Shown: piece by piece, positions 1-9,513 of the stretch
Layout of the letters: each line of letters opens with the position of its first letter
Numbering within the stretch: the stretch's first letter is position 1
Source of the DNA: Paraburkholderia sp. PGU19
Lineage (GTDB): Bacteria > Pseudomonadota > Gammaproteobacteria > Burkholderiales > Burkholderiaceae
Assembly: GCF_013426915.1 (NCBI RefSeq)
Contig: NZ_AP023179.1
Coordinates: 2,108,001 to 2,172,000, forward strand
Direction: 5' to 3'
DNA: 64,000 bases
The notes under the pieces: model-generated
Database searches by the model: none
Told to the model about the DNA's origin: nothing
What the model saw: the letters and a program-made list of their open reading frames with translations, nothing else
Position numbers and translations under genes: made by a program

Positions 1-678
1 TACCTGGAATTCCGCACATGGGTGTTCGCGGCGCTCGCGATCGGGTTCGTGTTGACGCTCGTCGCGATCTGGATCAACCGGCGCAAGCGCAGCGCCGCGA
101 TGGGCGCGCAGAACGGCCTGCCCGCTGGCGCCATGAACATCACGCCGGGCACGGCGAGCGGGAGCGCGACGTCGACGGGCATCGTCGGCGCGGCGACGGC
201 GTTCGGCATCGGCTGGGTGCTGCTCGCGACCATCGCCGGCACGGGCCACGATGCGTTCGGGAAGCTGTCGTCGGGCGCGCCGCTGGCGCCGGACATCAAG
301 GCGGCGCTCGCAAAGCTGCCCGCCGACACGCCGTTCTACTCCGTCGGCGTGCTCGATCACACGATGCCGTTCTACATCGACCACACGATGATCATGGTCG
401 AGCATGCGGACGAACTGGCATTTGGCGTGTCGGTTGAACCGCAAAAATGGGTACCGACGATCCCGCAATGGGTCGAGCGCTGGAAGGCCGACCGCTACGC
501 CATGGCGCTGATGTCGCCGGACCGCTACAAGGCATTCAGCGAGCAGCACCTGCCGATGACCGTCGTCGCGCGCGATTCGCGCCGCGTGATCGTCGAAAAG
601 CCGCTTCCCGCCGAAGCGGGCGCCGGCTCGCAAGGCGCCGCGCCGGCCGCGGCCTCAGCGCCACAGCCGCAGCAATGA
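1..678 (+). CDS. arnT: ArnT-like aminoarabinose transferase, C-terminal part (5' truncated by window edge)
   Basis: The reading frame is open from base 1, so only the last 225 codons are present. The visible part starts with one membrane segment and an Arg/Lys-rich loop (RRKR), has a second hydrophobic segment at about residues 60-80, then a soluble periplasmic-type domain and an Ala/Pro/Gln-rich tail. By family knowledge ArnT moves 4-amino-4-deoxy-L-arabinose from undecaprenyl phosphate to lipid A in the inner membrane, giving polymyxin resistance. The assignment rests mainly on context, because it is followed by arnB, arnC and arnD on the same strand. The N-terminal catalytic domain cannot be checked here. 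Confidence 0.75.
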   Translation, partial: YLEFRTWVFAALAIGFVLTLVAIWINRRKRSAAMGAQNGLPAGAMNITPGTASGSATSTGIVGAATAFGIGWVLLATIAGTGHDAFGKLSSGAPLAPDIKAALAKLPADTPFYSVGVLDHTMPFYIDHTMIMVEHADELAFGVSVEPQKWVPTIPQWVERWKADRYAMALMSPDRYKAFSEQHLPMTVVARDSRRVIVEKPLPAEAGAGSQGAAPAAASAPQPQQ

Positions 679-706
679 CCCCCTCCCTCACTCGAACCGC
701 CCTTCG

Positions 707-1078
707 ATGAACCCGATTTCGCTTTTCTGCATCCTCGCGGGCGTCGCGCTGAACGCGACGGCCCAACTGCTTCTGAAGGCCGGCACGAACGCTGTCGGCC
801 ATTTCGATTTCACGATGGCCAACGTGATTCCGATCGGTTGGCGCATCGCGACGCAGCTGCCCATCATCGGCGGCCTCGCCTGCTATGTGCTGAGCGTGGT
901 CGTGTGGATCGTCGGACTGTCGCGTGTGGACGTGTCGATCGCCTATCCGATGCTGTCGCTCGGCTATGTTGTGAACGCGTTCGCCGCGTGGTATCTGTTC
1001 GGCGAGGTGTTGTCGGCGCAACGCCTGATCGGCATTGGCGTGATCCTGGTCGGCGTGGTGCTCGTCGCGCGTAGCTGA
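707..1078 (+). CDS. EmrE/ArnE-like small membrane protein, probable aminoarabinose-lipid flippase subunit
   Basis: A 123-residue protein with four hydrophobic segments, of the small multidrug resistance (EamA/SMR) fold. The N-terminal stretch ends in TAQLLLKAG, as in ArnE/ArnF rather than the Glu-containing helix of drug-exporting EmrE. It lies 28 bp after arnT. In enterobacteria ArnE and ArnF form a two-protein flippase for undecaprenyl-phosphate aminoarabinose; only one such gene is seen here, so it may act as a homodimer. That last point is inference. A gap of about 245 bp follows before arnB. Confidence 0.8.
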   Translation: MNPISLFCILAGVALNATAQLLLKAGTNAVGHFDFTMANVIPIGWRIATQLPIIGGLACYVLSVVVWIVGLSRVDVSIAYPMLSLGYVVNAFAAWYLFGEVLSAQRLIGIGVILVGVVLVARS

Positions 1079-1322
1079 CGGCACGGCCGCCCGGCGCTGT
1101 TCGGACGTAGAAGAAACGCCCCTGGCAAGCACGCCGGCGTCTGCTAACGTATTCCAAATTGTTTCGAGCGCTGGACATTAGGGCGGAACTCGCACATTAT
1201 CGCCGCCGCATTCCGGCACTGATCAGCGCAGCCGCGGCAAATTTAGCCTAATGAAAGCAAAATGTCGGGCTTCGTCGAGAAAAGCAGCCAGTGACCCTTT
1301 TTAATATCGAGCAAAACCATCC

Positions 1323-2474
1323 ATGACCCAGTCATCCGTTCCGTTTTTGCCGTTCGTCCGTCCCGAGATCGATGAAGAAACGATCCGCGGTGTAGTCGAC
1401 GTGCTCCGCTCCGGCTGGATCACGACGGGCCCGCAAAACCAGGCGTTCGAAAAGGCATTGTCGGAATACTGCGGCGGCCGCCCGGTGCGCACGTTCAACT
1501 CGGGCACGGCGACGCTGGAAATCGGTCTGCGGATCGCGGGCGTCGGCGCTGGCGACGAAGTCATCACGACGCCGGCGTCGTGGGTATCGACCAGCAATGT
1601 GATCCTGGAGGTGGGCGCGACGCCCGTGTTCGTCGATATCGACCCGGCCACGCGCAACATCGATCTGGATCTGATGGAAAAGGCGATCACGCCGCGCACC
1701 AAGGCGATCATTCCCGTGTTCCTGTCGGGTCTGCCCGTCGACATGGACCGCCTCTACGCAATCGCCCGCGCGCACAAACTGCGCGTGATCGAGGACGCCG
1801 CGCAGGCGTTCGGCTCGACGTGGCACGGCGAGCGCATCGGCAAGCTCGGCGACATCGTGTCGTTCAGCTTCCACGCGAACAAGAACCTGACCTCGATCGA
1901 AGGCGGCGCACTCGTGCTGAACAACGAGGAAGAAGCCGTCCTCGCGCAGAAATACCGGCTGCAGGGCATCGTGCGCACGGGTTTCGACGGCATGGATTGC
2001 GAATTGCTGGGTGGCAAGTACAACCTGACGGACGTCGCGGCGCGCGTCGGCCTCGGCCAGTTGCAGCATATCGAGCGCTTCAACGCGCAGCGCAGGAAGC
2101 TCGCGCACGCGTACTTCGACGGTTTCGAAGGCGGTGCGGCCGTCAGGCTCGGCATGGGGCTGCCGCTCGCGGACTTCGAGAACAGCAACTGGCACATGTT
2201 CCTCGTGACGTTGCCGCTCGCGCGCCTGTCGCTCAGCCGCGCAGCGTTCATGGAGCAGATGAAGGAACGCGGCATCGGCACGGGCACGCACTACCCGGCC
2301 ATCCACCTGTTTTCGCTGTACCGCGCGATGGGCTACAAGGAGGGCATGTATCCGCATGCGGAGCACTACGGCGCGACGACGCTCACGCTGCCGCTCTTCA
2401 CGCAGATGAATGAAGGCGACGTTGCGCGCGTGTGCCGCGCCGTCAACGAGATTTGCGAACAATACGGCCGATAA
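1323..2474 (+). CDS. arnB: UDP-4-amino-4-deoxy-L-arabinose aminotransferase
   Basis: A 383-residue member of the DegT/DnrJ/EryC1/StrS family of PLP aminotransferases. The PLP-binding lysine is K187 in the motif SFHANKNLTS, close to the position known for enterobacterial ArnB. The early segment TTGPQ and the NSGTATLEIGL cofactor region also fit. The enzyme converts UDP-4-keto-pentose to UDP-L-Ara4N with glutamate as amino donor, in the cytoplasm. It starts the downstream block arnB-arnC-formyltransferase-decarboxylase-arnD, with short gaps or overlaps throughout, so a single transcript is likely. Confidence 0.95.
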   Translation: MTQSSVPFLPFVRPEIDEETIRGVVDVLRSGWITTGPQNQAFEKALSEYCGGRPVRTFNSGTATLEIGLRIAGVGAGDEVITTPASWVSTSNVILEVGATPVFVDIDPATRNIDLDLMEKAITPRTKAIIPVFLSGLPVDMDRLYAIARAHKLRVIEDAAQAFGSTWHGERIGKLGDIVSFSFHANKNLTSIEGGALVLNNEEEAVLAQKYRLQGIVRTGFDGMDCELLGGKYNLTDVAARVGLGQLQHIERFNAQRRKLAHAYFDGFEGGAAVRLGMGLPLADFENSNWHMFLVTLPLARLSLSRAAFMEQMKERGIGTGTHYPAIHLFSLYRAMGYKEGMYPHAEHYGATTLTLPLFTQMNEGDVARVCRAVNEICEQYGR

Positions 2475-2516
2475 TCTGGTCAATCAAGCGGTCAACCAAG
2501 CGGAAACCCAGCGGAA

Positions 2517-3566
2517 ATGAATCAAACGGACCCACGCCCGGTCGCTCCCGAACTCTCGGTCATCATCCCCGTGTACAACGAGGAAGCGGGGCTCGGCGAG
2601 CTGTTCTCGCGCCTGTACCCGGCCCTCGACGCGCTCGGCACGGGCTACGAGGTGATCTTCATCAACGACGGCAGCCGCGACCGGTCGGCGGCGTTGCTCG
2701 CCGAGCAGTTCCGCGCCCGTCCCGACACCACGCGCGTCATCCTGCTGAACGGCAACTATGGGCAGCACATGGCGATTCTCGCGGGCTTCGAGCAGTCGCG
2801 CGGCCAGATCGTCGTCACGCTCGACGCCGACCTGCAGAATCCGCCGGAAGAAATCGGCAAGCTGTGCGCGAAGATGCGTGAAGGCTTCGACTACGTCGGC
2901 ACGATCCGCATGCAGCGCCAGGACAGCCTGTGGCGGCGCAAGGCGTCGCTGGTGATGAACCGCCTGCGCGAGCGCATCACGCGCATCAAGATGACCGACC
3001 AGGGCTGCATGCTGCGCGCGTACAGCCGCCATATCGTCGACACGATCAACCGCTGCGGCGAAATCAACACGTTCATCCCCGCGCTCGCTTACACGTTCGC
3101 GCAAAACCCCGTCGAGATCGACGTCGCGCATGAAGAGCGTTTCGCGGGCGAGTCGAAGTATTCGCTGTACAGCCTGATCCGCCTGAACTTCGACCTCGTG
3201 ACGGGCTTCTCGGTCGTGCCGCTGCAATGGCTGTCGTTCATCGGCGTGATTCTTTCGATGGGCTCGGCCGCCCTGTTCGTGCTGCTGCTGATTCGCCGCT
3301 TCATCATCGGCGCGGAAGTGCAAGGCGTGTTCACGCTGTTCGCGATCACGTTCTTCATGCTCGGCGTGATTATCTTCGCGCTCGGGTTGCTCGGCGAATA
3401 TATCGGCCGTATCTATCAGCAGGTGCGCGCCCGGCCGCGTTATCTGGTGCAGACCATCCTCGAACAGCGCAACGGCGAACCGGTTGCCGCGCAGCCGCGC
3501 CAGTCGGTGATCCCGGGCGTGCAGCCCGCGTCCGTCACCGGCGACGACCAGGGGCTCATCCGATGA
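2517..3566 (+). CDS. arnC: Undecaprenyl-phosphate aminoarabinose glycosyltransferase
   Basis: A 349-residue GT2-family protein. The N-terminal domain carries VIIPVYNEE and the DxD-containing LDADLQNPP motif; two strongly hydrophobic segments follow at about residues 235-310, then a basic cytoplasmic tail. This is the ArnC layout, which transfers Ara4N (formylated in enterobacteria) to undecaprenyl phosphate at the inner face of the membrane. The stop overlaps the next start in an ATGA at 3563-3566, which indicates translational coupling with the formyltransferase gene. Confidence 0.95.
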   Translation: MNQTDPRPVAPELSVIIPVYNEEAGLGELFSRLYPALDALGTGYEVIFINDGSRDRSAALLAEQFRARPDTTRVILLNGNYGQHMAILAGFEQSRGQIVVTLDADLQNPPEEIGKLCAKMREGFDYVGTIRMQRQDSLWRRKASLVMNRLRERITRIKMTDQGCMLRAYSRHIVDTINRCGEINTFIPALAYTFAQNPVEIDVAHEERFAGESKYSLYSLIRLNFDLVTGFSVVPLQWLSFIGVILSMGSAALFVLLLIRRFIIGAEVQGVFTLFAITFFMLGVIIFALGLLGEYIGRIYQQVRARPRYLVQTILEQRNGEPVAAQPRQSVIPGVQPASVTGDDQGLIR

Positions 3567-4510
3567 AGCCGCGCGCCGTCGTTTTCGCGTATCACAACGT
3601 CGGCGTGCGCTGTCTGCAGGTGCTGCTCGCGCGCGGCGTCGACGTCGCGCTCGTCGTCACGCACGAAGACAGTCCCACGGAAAACATCTGGTTCGGCAGC
3701 GTCGCGTCGGTGGCGGCCGAGCACGGCATTCCTGTCGTCACGCCCGCCGATCCGAAGAGCCCTGAATTGCGCGCGCGCATCGTCGAGGCGCAGCCGGACT
3801 TCATCTTCTCGTTCTATTACCGGCACATGCTGCCCGTCGATCTGCTGGCCGTCGCGCCGCGCGGCGCGTACAACGTGCACGGCTCGCTGCTGCCGAAGTA
3901 TCGCGGCCGCGTGCCGACCAACTGGGCCGTGCTGAACGGCGAAACGGAGACGGGCGCAACGCTGCACGAGATGGCCGCGAAGCCGGATGCCGGCGCGATC
4001 ATCGCCCAGACGCCCGTGCCCATCCTGCCCGACGATACAGCCGCGCAGGTGTTCGACAAGGTCACCGTGGCCGCCGAGCAGACGCTGTGGCGCGTGTTGC
4101 CCGCGCTGCTCAAGGGCGAGGCGCCGCATCTGCCGAACGATCTTTCGCACGGCAGCTACTTCGGCGGACGCAAGCCAGAAGACGGGCGCATCGACTTCAG
4201 CCAGAGCGGCCAGCAGGTCTACAACCTGATTCGCGCCGTCGCGCCGCCGTATCCGGGAGCGTTTACTGACATCGAAAACGCGCGCTTCATCGTCGCGCGG
4301 GCGCGGCTTGCGCCGCCCGGCGCACCAGGCGGGGATTTGCCGCCCGGCATCCACGTAGGCGATAATGGCTTTTTTGCGACATGCGGCGACGGCCGCGTGA
4401 TCGTGATCCACGAATTGCGGCATCAGCGCGACGATCAGCACCACGCGAGCGAGCGCGTCGTCACCCCCGCCGAATTCACCCAGCTCACTCAATCTTCCCG
4501 TAACACATGA
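3563..4510 (+). CDS. UDP-Ara4N formyltransferase (stand-alone ArnA N-terminal domain)
   Basis: A 315-residue formyltransferase. The start at 3563 overlaps the arnC stop; the open frame runs further upstream but only inside arnC. The catalytic set is visible as N104 and H106 in NVHGSLLPKYRG and D142 in KPDAGAI. In E. coli this domain is the N-terminal half of bifunctional ArnA and adds a formyl group to UDP-L-Ara4N from N10-formyl-tetrahydrofolate. Here it is a separate gene whose stop overlaps the start of the decarboxylase gene (4507-4510), so the two ArnA activities are coupled but not fused. Confidence 0.9.
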   Translation: MKPRAVVFAYHNVGVRCLQVLLARGVDVALVVTHEDSPTENIWFGSVASVAAEHGIPVVTPADPKSPELRARIVEAQPDFIFSFYYRHMLPVDLLAVAPRGAYNVHGSLLPKYRGRVPTNWAVLNGETETGATLHEMAAKPDAGAIIAQTPVPILPDDTAAQVFDKVTVAAEQTLWRVLPALLKGEAPHLPNDLSHGSYFGGRKPEDGRIDFSQSGQQVYNLIRAVAPPYPGAFTDIENARFIVARARLAPPGAPGGDLPPGIHVGDNGFFATCGDGRVIVIHELRHQRDDQHHASERVVTPAEFTQLTQSSRNT

Positions 4511-5553
4511 AAAAAGTCCTGATTCTGGGTGTGAACGGCTTCATCGGCCATCACCTGTCCAAGCGCATTCTCGAAACGACCGATTGGGAAGTGTTCGGCA
4601 TGGACATGCAGACCGAACGCCTCGGCGATCTCGTCAACCACGAGCGCATGCATTTCTTCGAGGGTGACATCACGATCAACAAGGAATGGGTCGAGTATCA
4701 CGTGAAGAAGTGCGACGTGATCCTGCCGCTGGTCGCCATCGCCACGCCCGCCACCTACGTGAAGCAGCCGCTGCGCGTGTTCGAACTGGACTTCGAGGCG
4801 AACCTGCCCATCGTCCGTTCGGCCGTGAAGTACGGCAAGCATCTCGTCTTCCCGTCGACGTCAGAAGTCTATGGCATGTGTTCGGACGAGCAGTTCGACC
4901 CGGACGAGTCCGCCCTCACCTACGGCCCGATCAACAAGCCGCGCTGGATCTACGCGTGCTCGAAGCAGTTGATGGACCGAGTGATCTGGGGCTACGGTAT
5001 GGAGGGCCTGAACTTCACGCTGTTCCGTCCGTTCAACTGGATCGGACCAGGCCTCGATTCCATCTATACGCCGAAGGAAGGTTCGTCGCGCGTGGTCACG
5101 CAGTTCCTCGGCCATATCGTGCGCGGCGAGAACATCAGCCTCGTCGACGGCGGCGCGCAGAAGCGCGCGTTCACGGATATCGACGACGGCATCAGCGCCC
5201 TGATGAAGATCATCGATAACAAGGACGGCGTCGCGACGGGCAAGATCTATAACATCGGCAACCCGACCAACAACTTCTCGGTGCGCGAACTCGCGCACAA
5301 GATGCTCGCGCTCGCCGCCGAATTCCCCGAGTACGCGGAAACGGCGAAGAAGGTGCAACTGGTCGAGACGTCGTCGGGTGCGTATTACGGCGCGGGCTAT
5401 CAGGACGTGCAGAACCGCGTGCCGAAGATCGACAACACGATGCAGGAACTCTCCTGGGCGCCGCAATCGACTTTCGACGAAGCGCTGCGCAAGATTTTCG
5501 AAGCGTACCGCGGCCATGTCGCCGAAGCACGCGCGCTCGTCGAACAACAGTAA
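4507..5553 (+). CDS. UDP-glucuronate decarboxylase (stand-alone ArnA C-terminal domain)
   Basis: A 348-residue extended-SDR enzyme. The NAD-binding motif GVNGFIG is at residues 8-14 and the catalytic YxxxK pair is Y149/K153 in YACSK. The order SERVYG-like PSTSEVYG then Y/K matches the ArnA decarboxylase domain, which oxidises UDP-glucuronate and releases CO2 to give UDP-4-keto-arabinose, the substrate of ArnB. The protein has full length for that domain alone. The gene overlaps the formyltransferase by four bases and precedes arnD by 12 bp. Confidence 0.92.
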   Translation: MKKVLILGVNGFIGHHLSKRILETTDWEVFGMDMQTERLGDLVNHERMHFFEGDITINKEWVEYHVKKCDVILPLVAIATPATYVKQPLRVFELDFEANLPIVRSAVKYGKHLVFPSTSEVYGMCSDEQFDPDESALTYGPINKPRWIYACSKQLMDRVIWGYGMEGLNFTLFRPFNWIGPGLDSIYTPKEGSSRVVTQFLGHIVRGENISLVDGGAQKRAFTDIDDGISALMKIIDNKDGVATGKIYNIGNPTNNFSVRELAHKMLALAAEFPEYAETAKKVQLVETSSGAYYGAGYQDVQNRVPKIDNTMQELSWAPQSTFDEALRKIFEAYRGHVAEARALVEQQ

Positions 5554-5565
5554 GGGCTGCCGCGC

Positions 5566-6462
5566 TTGGCTCTGATCGTCCTGAAGATCGATGTCGATAC
5601 GCTGCGCGGCACGCGTGAAGGCGTGCCGAATCTCGCGCGTATCTTCGACCGCTACAAGGCGCGCGCCACGTTCCTGTTCAGCCTCGGCCCGGATCACACC
5701 GGCTGGGCGATGCGGCGCGTGCTGCGGCCGGGCTTTCTGAAGAAGGTGTCGCGGACGTCGGTGGTCGAGCATTACGGCGTGAAGCAGTTGATGTACGGCG
5801 TGCTGCTGCCCGGCCCGGACATCGGCGCGCGCGCCCGTTCCGAAATGCGCGCGATCCACGAAGCCGGCTTCGAATGCGGCATCCACACGTGGGATCACGT
5901 GTACTGGCAGGACAACGTGCGTTCACGTCCGCGCGACTGGACCGTCGCGCAGATGCAGAAGAGCCACGACCGCTTCGCCGAGATCTTCGGCACGGCACCC
6001 GTCACGCACGGCGCGGCCGGCTGGCAGATGAACGGCCATGCGTTCGAGCAGATCGACGCATGGGGCATGCAGTACGCGTCCGATGGACGCGGGCATACGC
6101 CGTACTTCCCCGTCGTCGGCGGCCGCACGCTCTCGCATGTACAGATGCCGACCACGCTGCCCACGCTCGACGAGGTGCTTGGCATCGACGGCATCGACAC
6201 GGACAACGTCGCTGCATGGATGCTCAAGCGCACGGAAAGCAATCCGCACGATCAGGTGTTCACGCTGCACGCGGAACTCGAAGGCCAGAAGCTTGCGCCC
6301 GTGTTCGAGCAACTGCTTGCCGGCTGGCGCGCGCAAGGCCACACGTTCGCCACGATGGGCGATTATCACGCCGCGCTAGACCGTGACACACTGCCGTCGT
6401 ACCCTGTGACGTGGGGCGAGATTCCGGGCCGTTCCGGCGAACTGATCGTTCAGCCCGACTAG
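5566..6462 (+). CDS. arnD: Aminoarabinose-lipid deformylase (polysaccharide deacetylase family)
   Basis: A 298-residue NodB-type deacetylase. It begins KIDVDTLRGTREGVPNL, matching the N-terminal IDVDT metal-binding signature of ArnD, and has the later HTWDH motif. ArnD removes the formyl group from undecaprenyl-phosphate Ara4N before export. The start is TTG at 5566: no ATG is available before the conserved N-terminus, and TAAGGG lies about 10 bases upstream. This is the last gene of the arn operon. Confidence 0.93.
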   Translation: MALIVLKIDVDTLRGTREGVPNLARIFDRYKARATFLFSLGPDHTGWAMRRVLRPGFLKKVSRTSVVEHYGVKQLMYGVLLPGPDIGARARSEMRAIHEAGFECGIHTWDHVYWQDNVRSRPRDWTVAQMQKSHDRFAEIFGTAPVTHGAAGWQMNGHAFEQIDAWGMQYASDGRGHTPYFPVVGGRTLSHVQMPTTLPTLDEVLGIDGIDTDNVAAWMLKRTESNPHDQVFTLHAELEGQKLAPVFEQLLAGWRAQGHTFATMGDYHAALDRDTLPSYPVTWGEIPGRSGELIVQPD

Positions 6463-6633
6463 TCGCACAGCGGCCGGGCATCATTCGACACGCGTTCGCC
6501 CAATGTCAAAGACCGCATTGGCCGAACGCGCGACACGTCCCGAAGAACACCCAGCAACCCCGAAGAAAGCGCTCAGGCGCGGCCCACGCCGCCGCCGACA
6601 CCGATAACAACCGATAACAAACCGGAGGACCTC

Positions 6634-7095
6634 GTGCCCATCGCAGTCGATCAAGCCGTTCCCGATTTCACCGCCCCGGCTACGGGCGGCGACTTCACGC
6701 TGTCCAGCCTGCGCGGCAAGAAAGTCGTCGTGTATTTCTACCCGAAGGACAACACGCCCGGCTGCACGACGGAAGGTTTGCAGTTCCGCGACCTCTATCC
6801 GACGTTCAGGAAAGCGGGCGCGGAGATCATCGGTGTGTCGCGCGACAGCGTGCGCTCGCACGATAACTTCAAGGCCAAGCTGGAACTGCCGTTTACCTTG
6901 GTATCGGATCCGGACGAAACGCTGTGCACGCTCTTCGGCGTCATGAAATTGAAGAAAATGTATGGCAAAGAAGTACGGGGAATCGAGCGCTCCACGTTCG
7001 TCATCGATGCTGAAGGCGTGCTGCGCCGCGAATGGCGCGGCGTGAAAGTGCCAGGTCACGTCGACGAGATTCTGGAGGCTGTACAAGCGCTTTGA
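6634..7095 (+). CDS. bcp: Thiol peroxidase of the BCP/peroxiredoxin Q type
   Basis: A 153-residue AhpC/TSA-fold protein. The peroxidatic cysteine is C44 in the motif DNTPGCTTEG. It reduces hydroperoxides using thioredoxin. The E. coli resolving Cys five residues later is absent; a Cys in DETLCTLFG near residue 95 is the only other candidate, so the enzyme may follow the 1-Cys or the distant-Cys mechanism. The GTG start at 6634 has the site CCGGAGG six bases before it. Confidence 0.95.
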   Translation: MPIAVDQAVPDFTAPATGGDFTLSSLRGKKVVVYFYPKDNTPGCTTEGLQFRDLYPTFRKAGAEIIGVSRDSVRSHDNFKAKLELPFTLVSDPDETLCTLFGVMKLKKMYGKEVRGIERSTFVIDAEGVLRREWRGVKVPGHVDEILEAVQAL

Positions 7096-7249
7096 GGCGC
7101 GTTATATTGGCCCGCAATGAGTGCCTGTTCACATACTTTTTTCCGCAGTTGCGCTGCAGATCGCGTCGTCGTCGCCGCTGGCAGTAAGGCAGTGACCCCG
7201 GCAACGAGGCGAGCCATGAGGCGCAATGCGATGACCGAAGTCGAGCCGC

Positions 7250-7281
7250 TTGCCCCGTCTGTCGGGGCGGCGGCTTTTTTA
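7250..7281 (+). terminator. Rho-independent terminator after bcp
   Basis: GCCGCTTGCCCCG, loop TCTGT, CGGGGCGGCGGC, then a run of six T. It lies about 155 bp after the bcp stop and before the PhoH gene. Confidence 0.75.
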
Positions 7282-7460
7282 ATTGCGCGCGGCAGTTTGC
7301 GGCCTTCGCAGCGCACTTTCGTCAAGGAGCCGATCGAAGACCAGGCGAACCGGCATTACTAATCCGACACGCGCCACCGGACGCAAATTGCGGGCGCACG
7401 ACGCTCGACAGTTTGCGGCAGGCGGCGAAGAATTGTGACCCGCTTTACTCGAGGGAAACC

Positions 7461-9278
7461 ATGCCTTTGCCTACCCCACCCAGCAAGCTCGGCAATCTGT
7501 TGCCGCCTGATGAATACACGGCCAAGCCTGCAAAGCCTGGTCGAAAACAGGCGTATGAAGGGGAGCAAGCCGCATCGGCCGAATATGGCCGCGCCAACGT
7601 CGCCGCACCGATGACAGACGCCGCCAACGCGGCCACCACGCTGCGCCCCGTTCACAGCGCCGCCGAGCCCGTTGCCGAAGCCACACCGTCACGCGGTCGC
7701 AAGTCGAAGCAGACAGCCGCCTTGCTGCAGCCCGTCCCCGCCGCGCCTGCTGTCGCCCCCGCGACGCCAGCGCCTGTCGTCGCGCGTGGCAAGGGTTCTG
7801 CCGAAGCGGAAGCGCCCGCCGCAACAAGCGCCAAGTCGACCCGCACCGGCACGAAGAAAGGCACAGCCAGGAGTGCGCAGGTCGAGGTTCGCAAGCTGTT
7901 CGTGCTCGACACCAACGTGCTGATGCACGATCCGACCTGCCTCTTCCGCTTCGAGGAACACGACGTCTATCTGCCCATGATGACGTTGGAAGAACTCGAC
8001 AATCATAAGAAGGGGATGTCGGAAGTCGCGCGCAACGCACGTCAGGTGAGCCGCACGCTGGATTCGCTCGTTGCGAATGCGGGTGACATGTCGGAAGGCA
8101 TTTCGCTCGCGCGTCTGGGGAGCCGCGAAGCGCTGGGACGCCTCTACTTCCAGACGAAGCTCACGCATATCGAGCCTGTCGAAGGCCTGCCGCAAGGCAA
8201 GGCGGACAACCAGATTCTCGGCGTCGTGCGCGCGCTGCAGCGCGACCGCGAGGACCGCCAGGTCGTGCTGGTGTCGAAAGACATCAACATGCGCATCAAG
8301 GCGCACGCGCTCGGCCTGCCCGCCGAAGACTACTTCAACGACCAGGTTCTCGAAGACAAGGACCTGCTCTACTCCGGCATCCGTCAACTGCCGCTCGACT
8401 TCTGGGCGAAGCACGCGAAGGACATGGAGAGCTGGCAGGACACCAAGACGGGCACCACGTACTACCGCGTGACGGGTCCGCTGTGCGCGTCGATGCTGGT
8501 CAACGAGTTCGTCTATCTGGAACCGCAGAACGGCGAGCCGGCGTTCCACGCGATCGTGCGCGAGCTGAACGGCAAGACGGCGCTGTTGCAGACGCTGCGC
8601 GACTACGGCCACCACAAGAACAACGTGTGGGGCATCACGGCGCGCAACCGCGAGCAGAACTTCGCGCTGAACCTGCTGATGAATCCCGAGATCGACTTCG
8701 TCACGCTGCTCGGCCAGGCGGGCACGGGCAAGACGCTGGTCGCACTGGCGGCGGGTCTCGCACAGGTGCTCGACGACAAGCGCTACAACGAGATCATCGT
8801 GACGCGCGCGACAGTCCCCGTCGGCGAAGACATCGGCTTTCTGCCGGGTACGGAAGAGGAAAAGATGCAGCCGTGGATGGGTGCATTCGACGACAACCTC
8901 GAAGTGCTGCAAAAAACGGATGACGCAGCGGGCGAATGGGGCCGCGCCGCGACGCAGGAACTGATCCGCTCGCGCCTGAAGATCAAGAGCATGAACTTCA
9001 TGCGCGGCCGGACGTTCGTCGACAAGTATCTGATCATCGACGAGGCGCAAAACCTGACGCCCAAGCAGATGAAGACGCTCGTCACGCGCGCTGGTCCGGG
9101 CACGAAGATCATCTGTCTTGGCAATATCGCGCAGATCGATACGCCGTATCTGACGGAAGGCAGTTCGGGCCTCACGTATGTCGTCGATCGCTTCAAGGGC
9201 TGGGCGCACAGCGGGCATGTGACGCTGGCGCGCGGCGAGCGCTCGCGGCTGGCCGATTACGCGTCGGATATTCTCTAA
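7461..9278 (+). CDS. PIN domain - PhoH family ATPase
   Basis: A 605-residue protein in three parts: an Ala/Pro/Lys-rich low-complexity N-terminus (about residues 1-140), a PIN nuclease domain starting at KLFVLDTNVLMHD, and a C-terminal PhoH ATPase/helicase domain with Walker A GQAGTGKT at residues 418-425 and a Walker B-like LIIDEAQNL. PIN-PhoH proteins act on RNA as helicase-nucleases. The ATG at 7461 is chosen over an earlier in-frame codon at 7413 because the conserved-looking N-terminus starts there. It is a single-gene unit ended by a strong hairpin. Confidence 0.93.
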   Translation: MPLPTPPSKLGNLLPPDEYTAKPAKPGRKQAYEGEQAASAEYGRANVAAPMTDAANAATTLRPVHSAAEPVAEATPSRGRKSKQTAALLQPVPAAPAVAPATPAPVVARGKGSAEAEAPAATSAKSTRTGTKKGTARSAQVEVRKLFVLDTNVLMHDPTCLFRFEEHDVYLPMMTLEELDNHKKGMSEVARNARQVSRTLDSLVANAGDMSEGISLARLGSREALGRLYFQTKLTHIEPVEGLPQGKADNQILGVVRALQRDREDRQVVLVSKDINMRIKAHALGLPAEDYFNDQVLEDKDLLYSGIRQLPLDFWAKHAKDMESWQDTKTGTTYYRVTGPLCASMLVNEFVYLEPQNGEPAFHAIVRELNGKTALLQTLRDYGHHKNNVWGITARNREQNFALNLLMNPEIDFVTLLGQAGTGKTLVALAAGLAQVLDDKRYNEIIVTRATVPVGEDIGFLPGTEEEKMQPWMGAFDDNLEVLQKTDDAAGEWGRAATQELIRSRLKIKSMNFMRGRTFVDKYLIIDEAQNLTPKQMKTLVTRAGPGTKIICLGNIAQIDTPYLTEGSSGLTYVVDRFKGWAHSGHVTLARGERSRLADYASDIL

Positions 9279-9302
9279 CGCGCTTTGTTTGCTGGTTCAG
9301 AA

Positions 9303-9335
9303 GCCGCTTCCGGTTCACGCCGGAAGCGGCTTTTT
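9303..9335 (+). terminator. Rho-independent terminator after the PIN-PhoH gene
   Basis: GCCGCTTCCGG, loop TTCAC, GCCGGAAGCGGC, followed by TTTTT. It begins 25 bp after the stop codon. Confidence 0.85.
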
Positions 9336-9513
9336 CTTTGTGTTTCGCCTTTTCAGGTTCCCATACGATTGGCATATGGCCGACAGTCGAAAATTGACAT
9401 TTAGCGCGTAAACTTCAAGTAACTCATCAAGATTTCTTGCGAGAGGCCCGTCTGACGGGCTACCATCGGGCATCACCGGCTTCTGGCGGGCGTCGTCGCT
9501 CGCCTTCGCTTTC

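Noticed and set aside
7117..7362. Open frame of 81 codons between bcp and the PhoH gene
   Set aside because: It runs through the rho-independent terminator of bcp and has no plausible ribosome site or natural protein composition.
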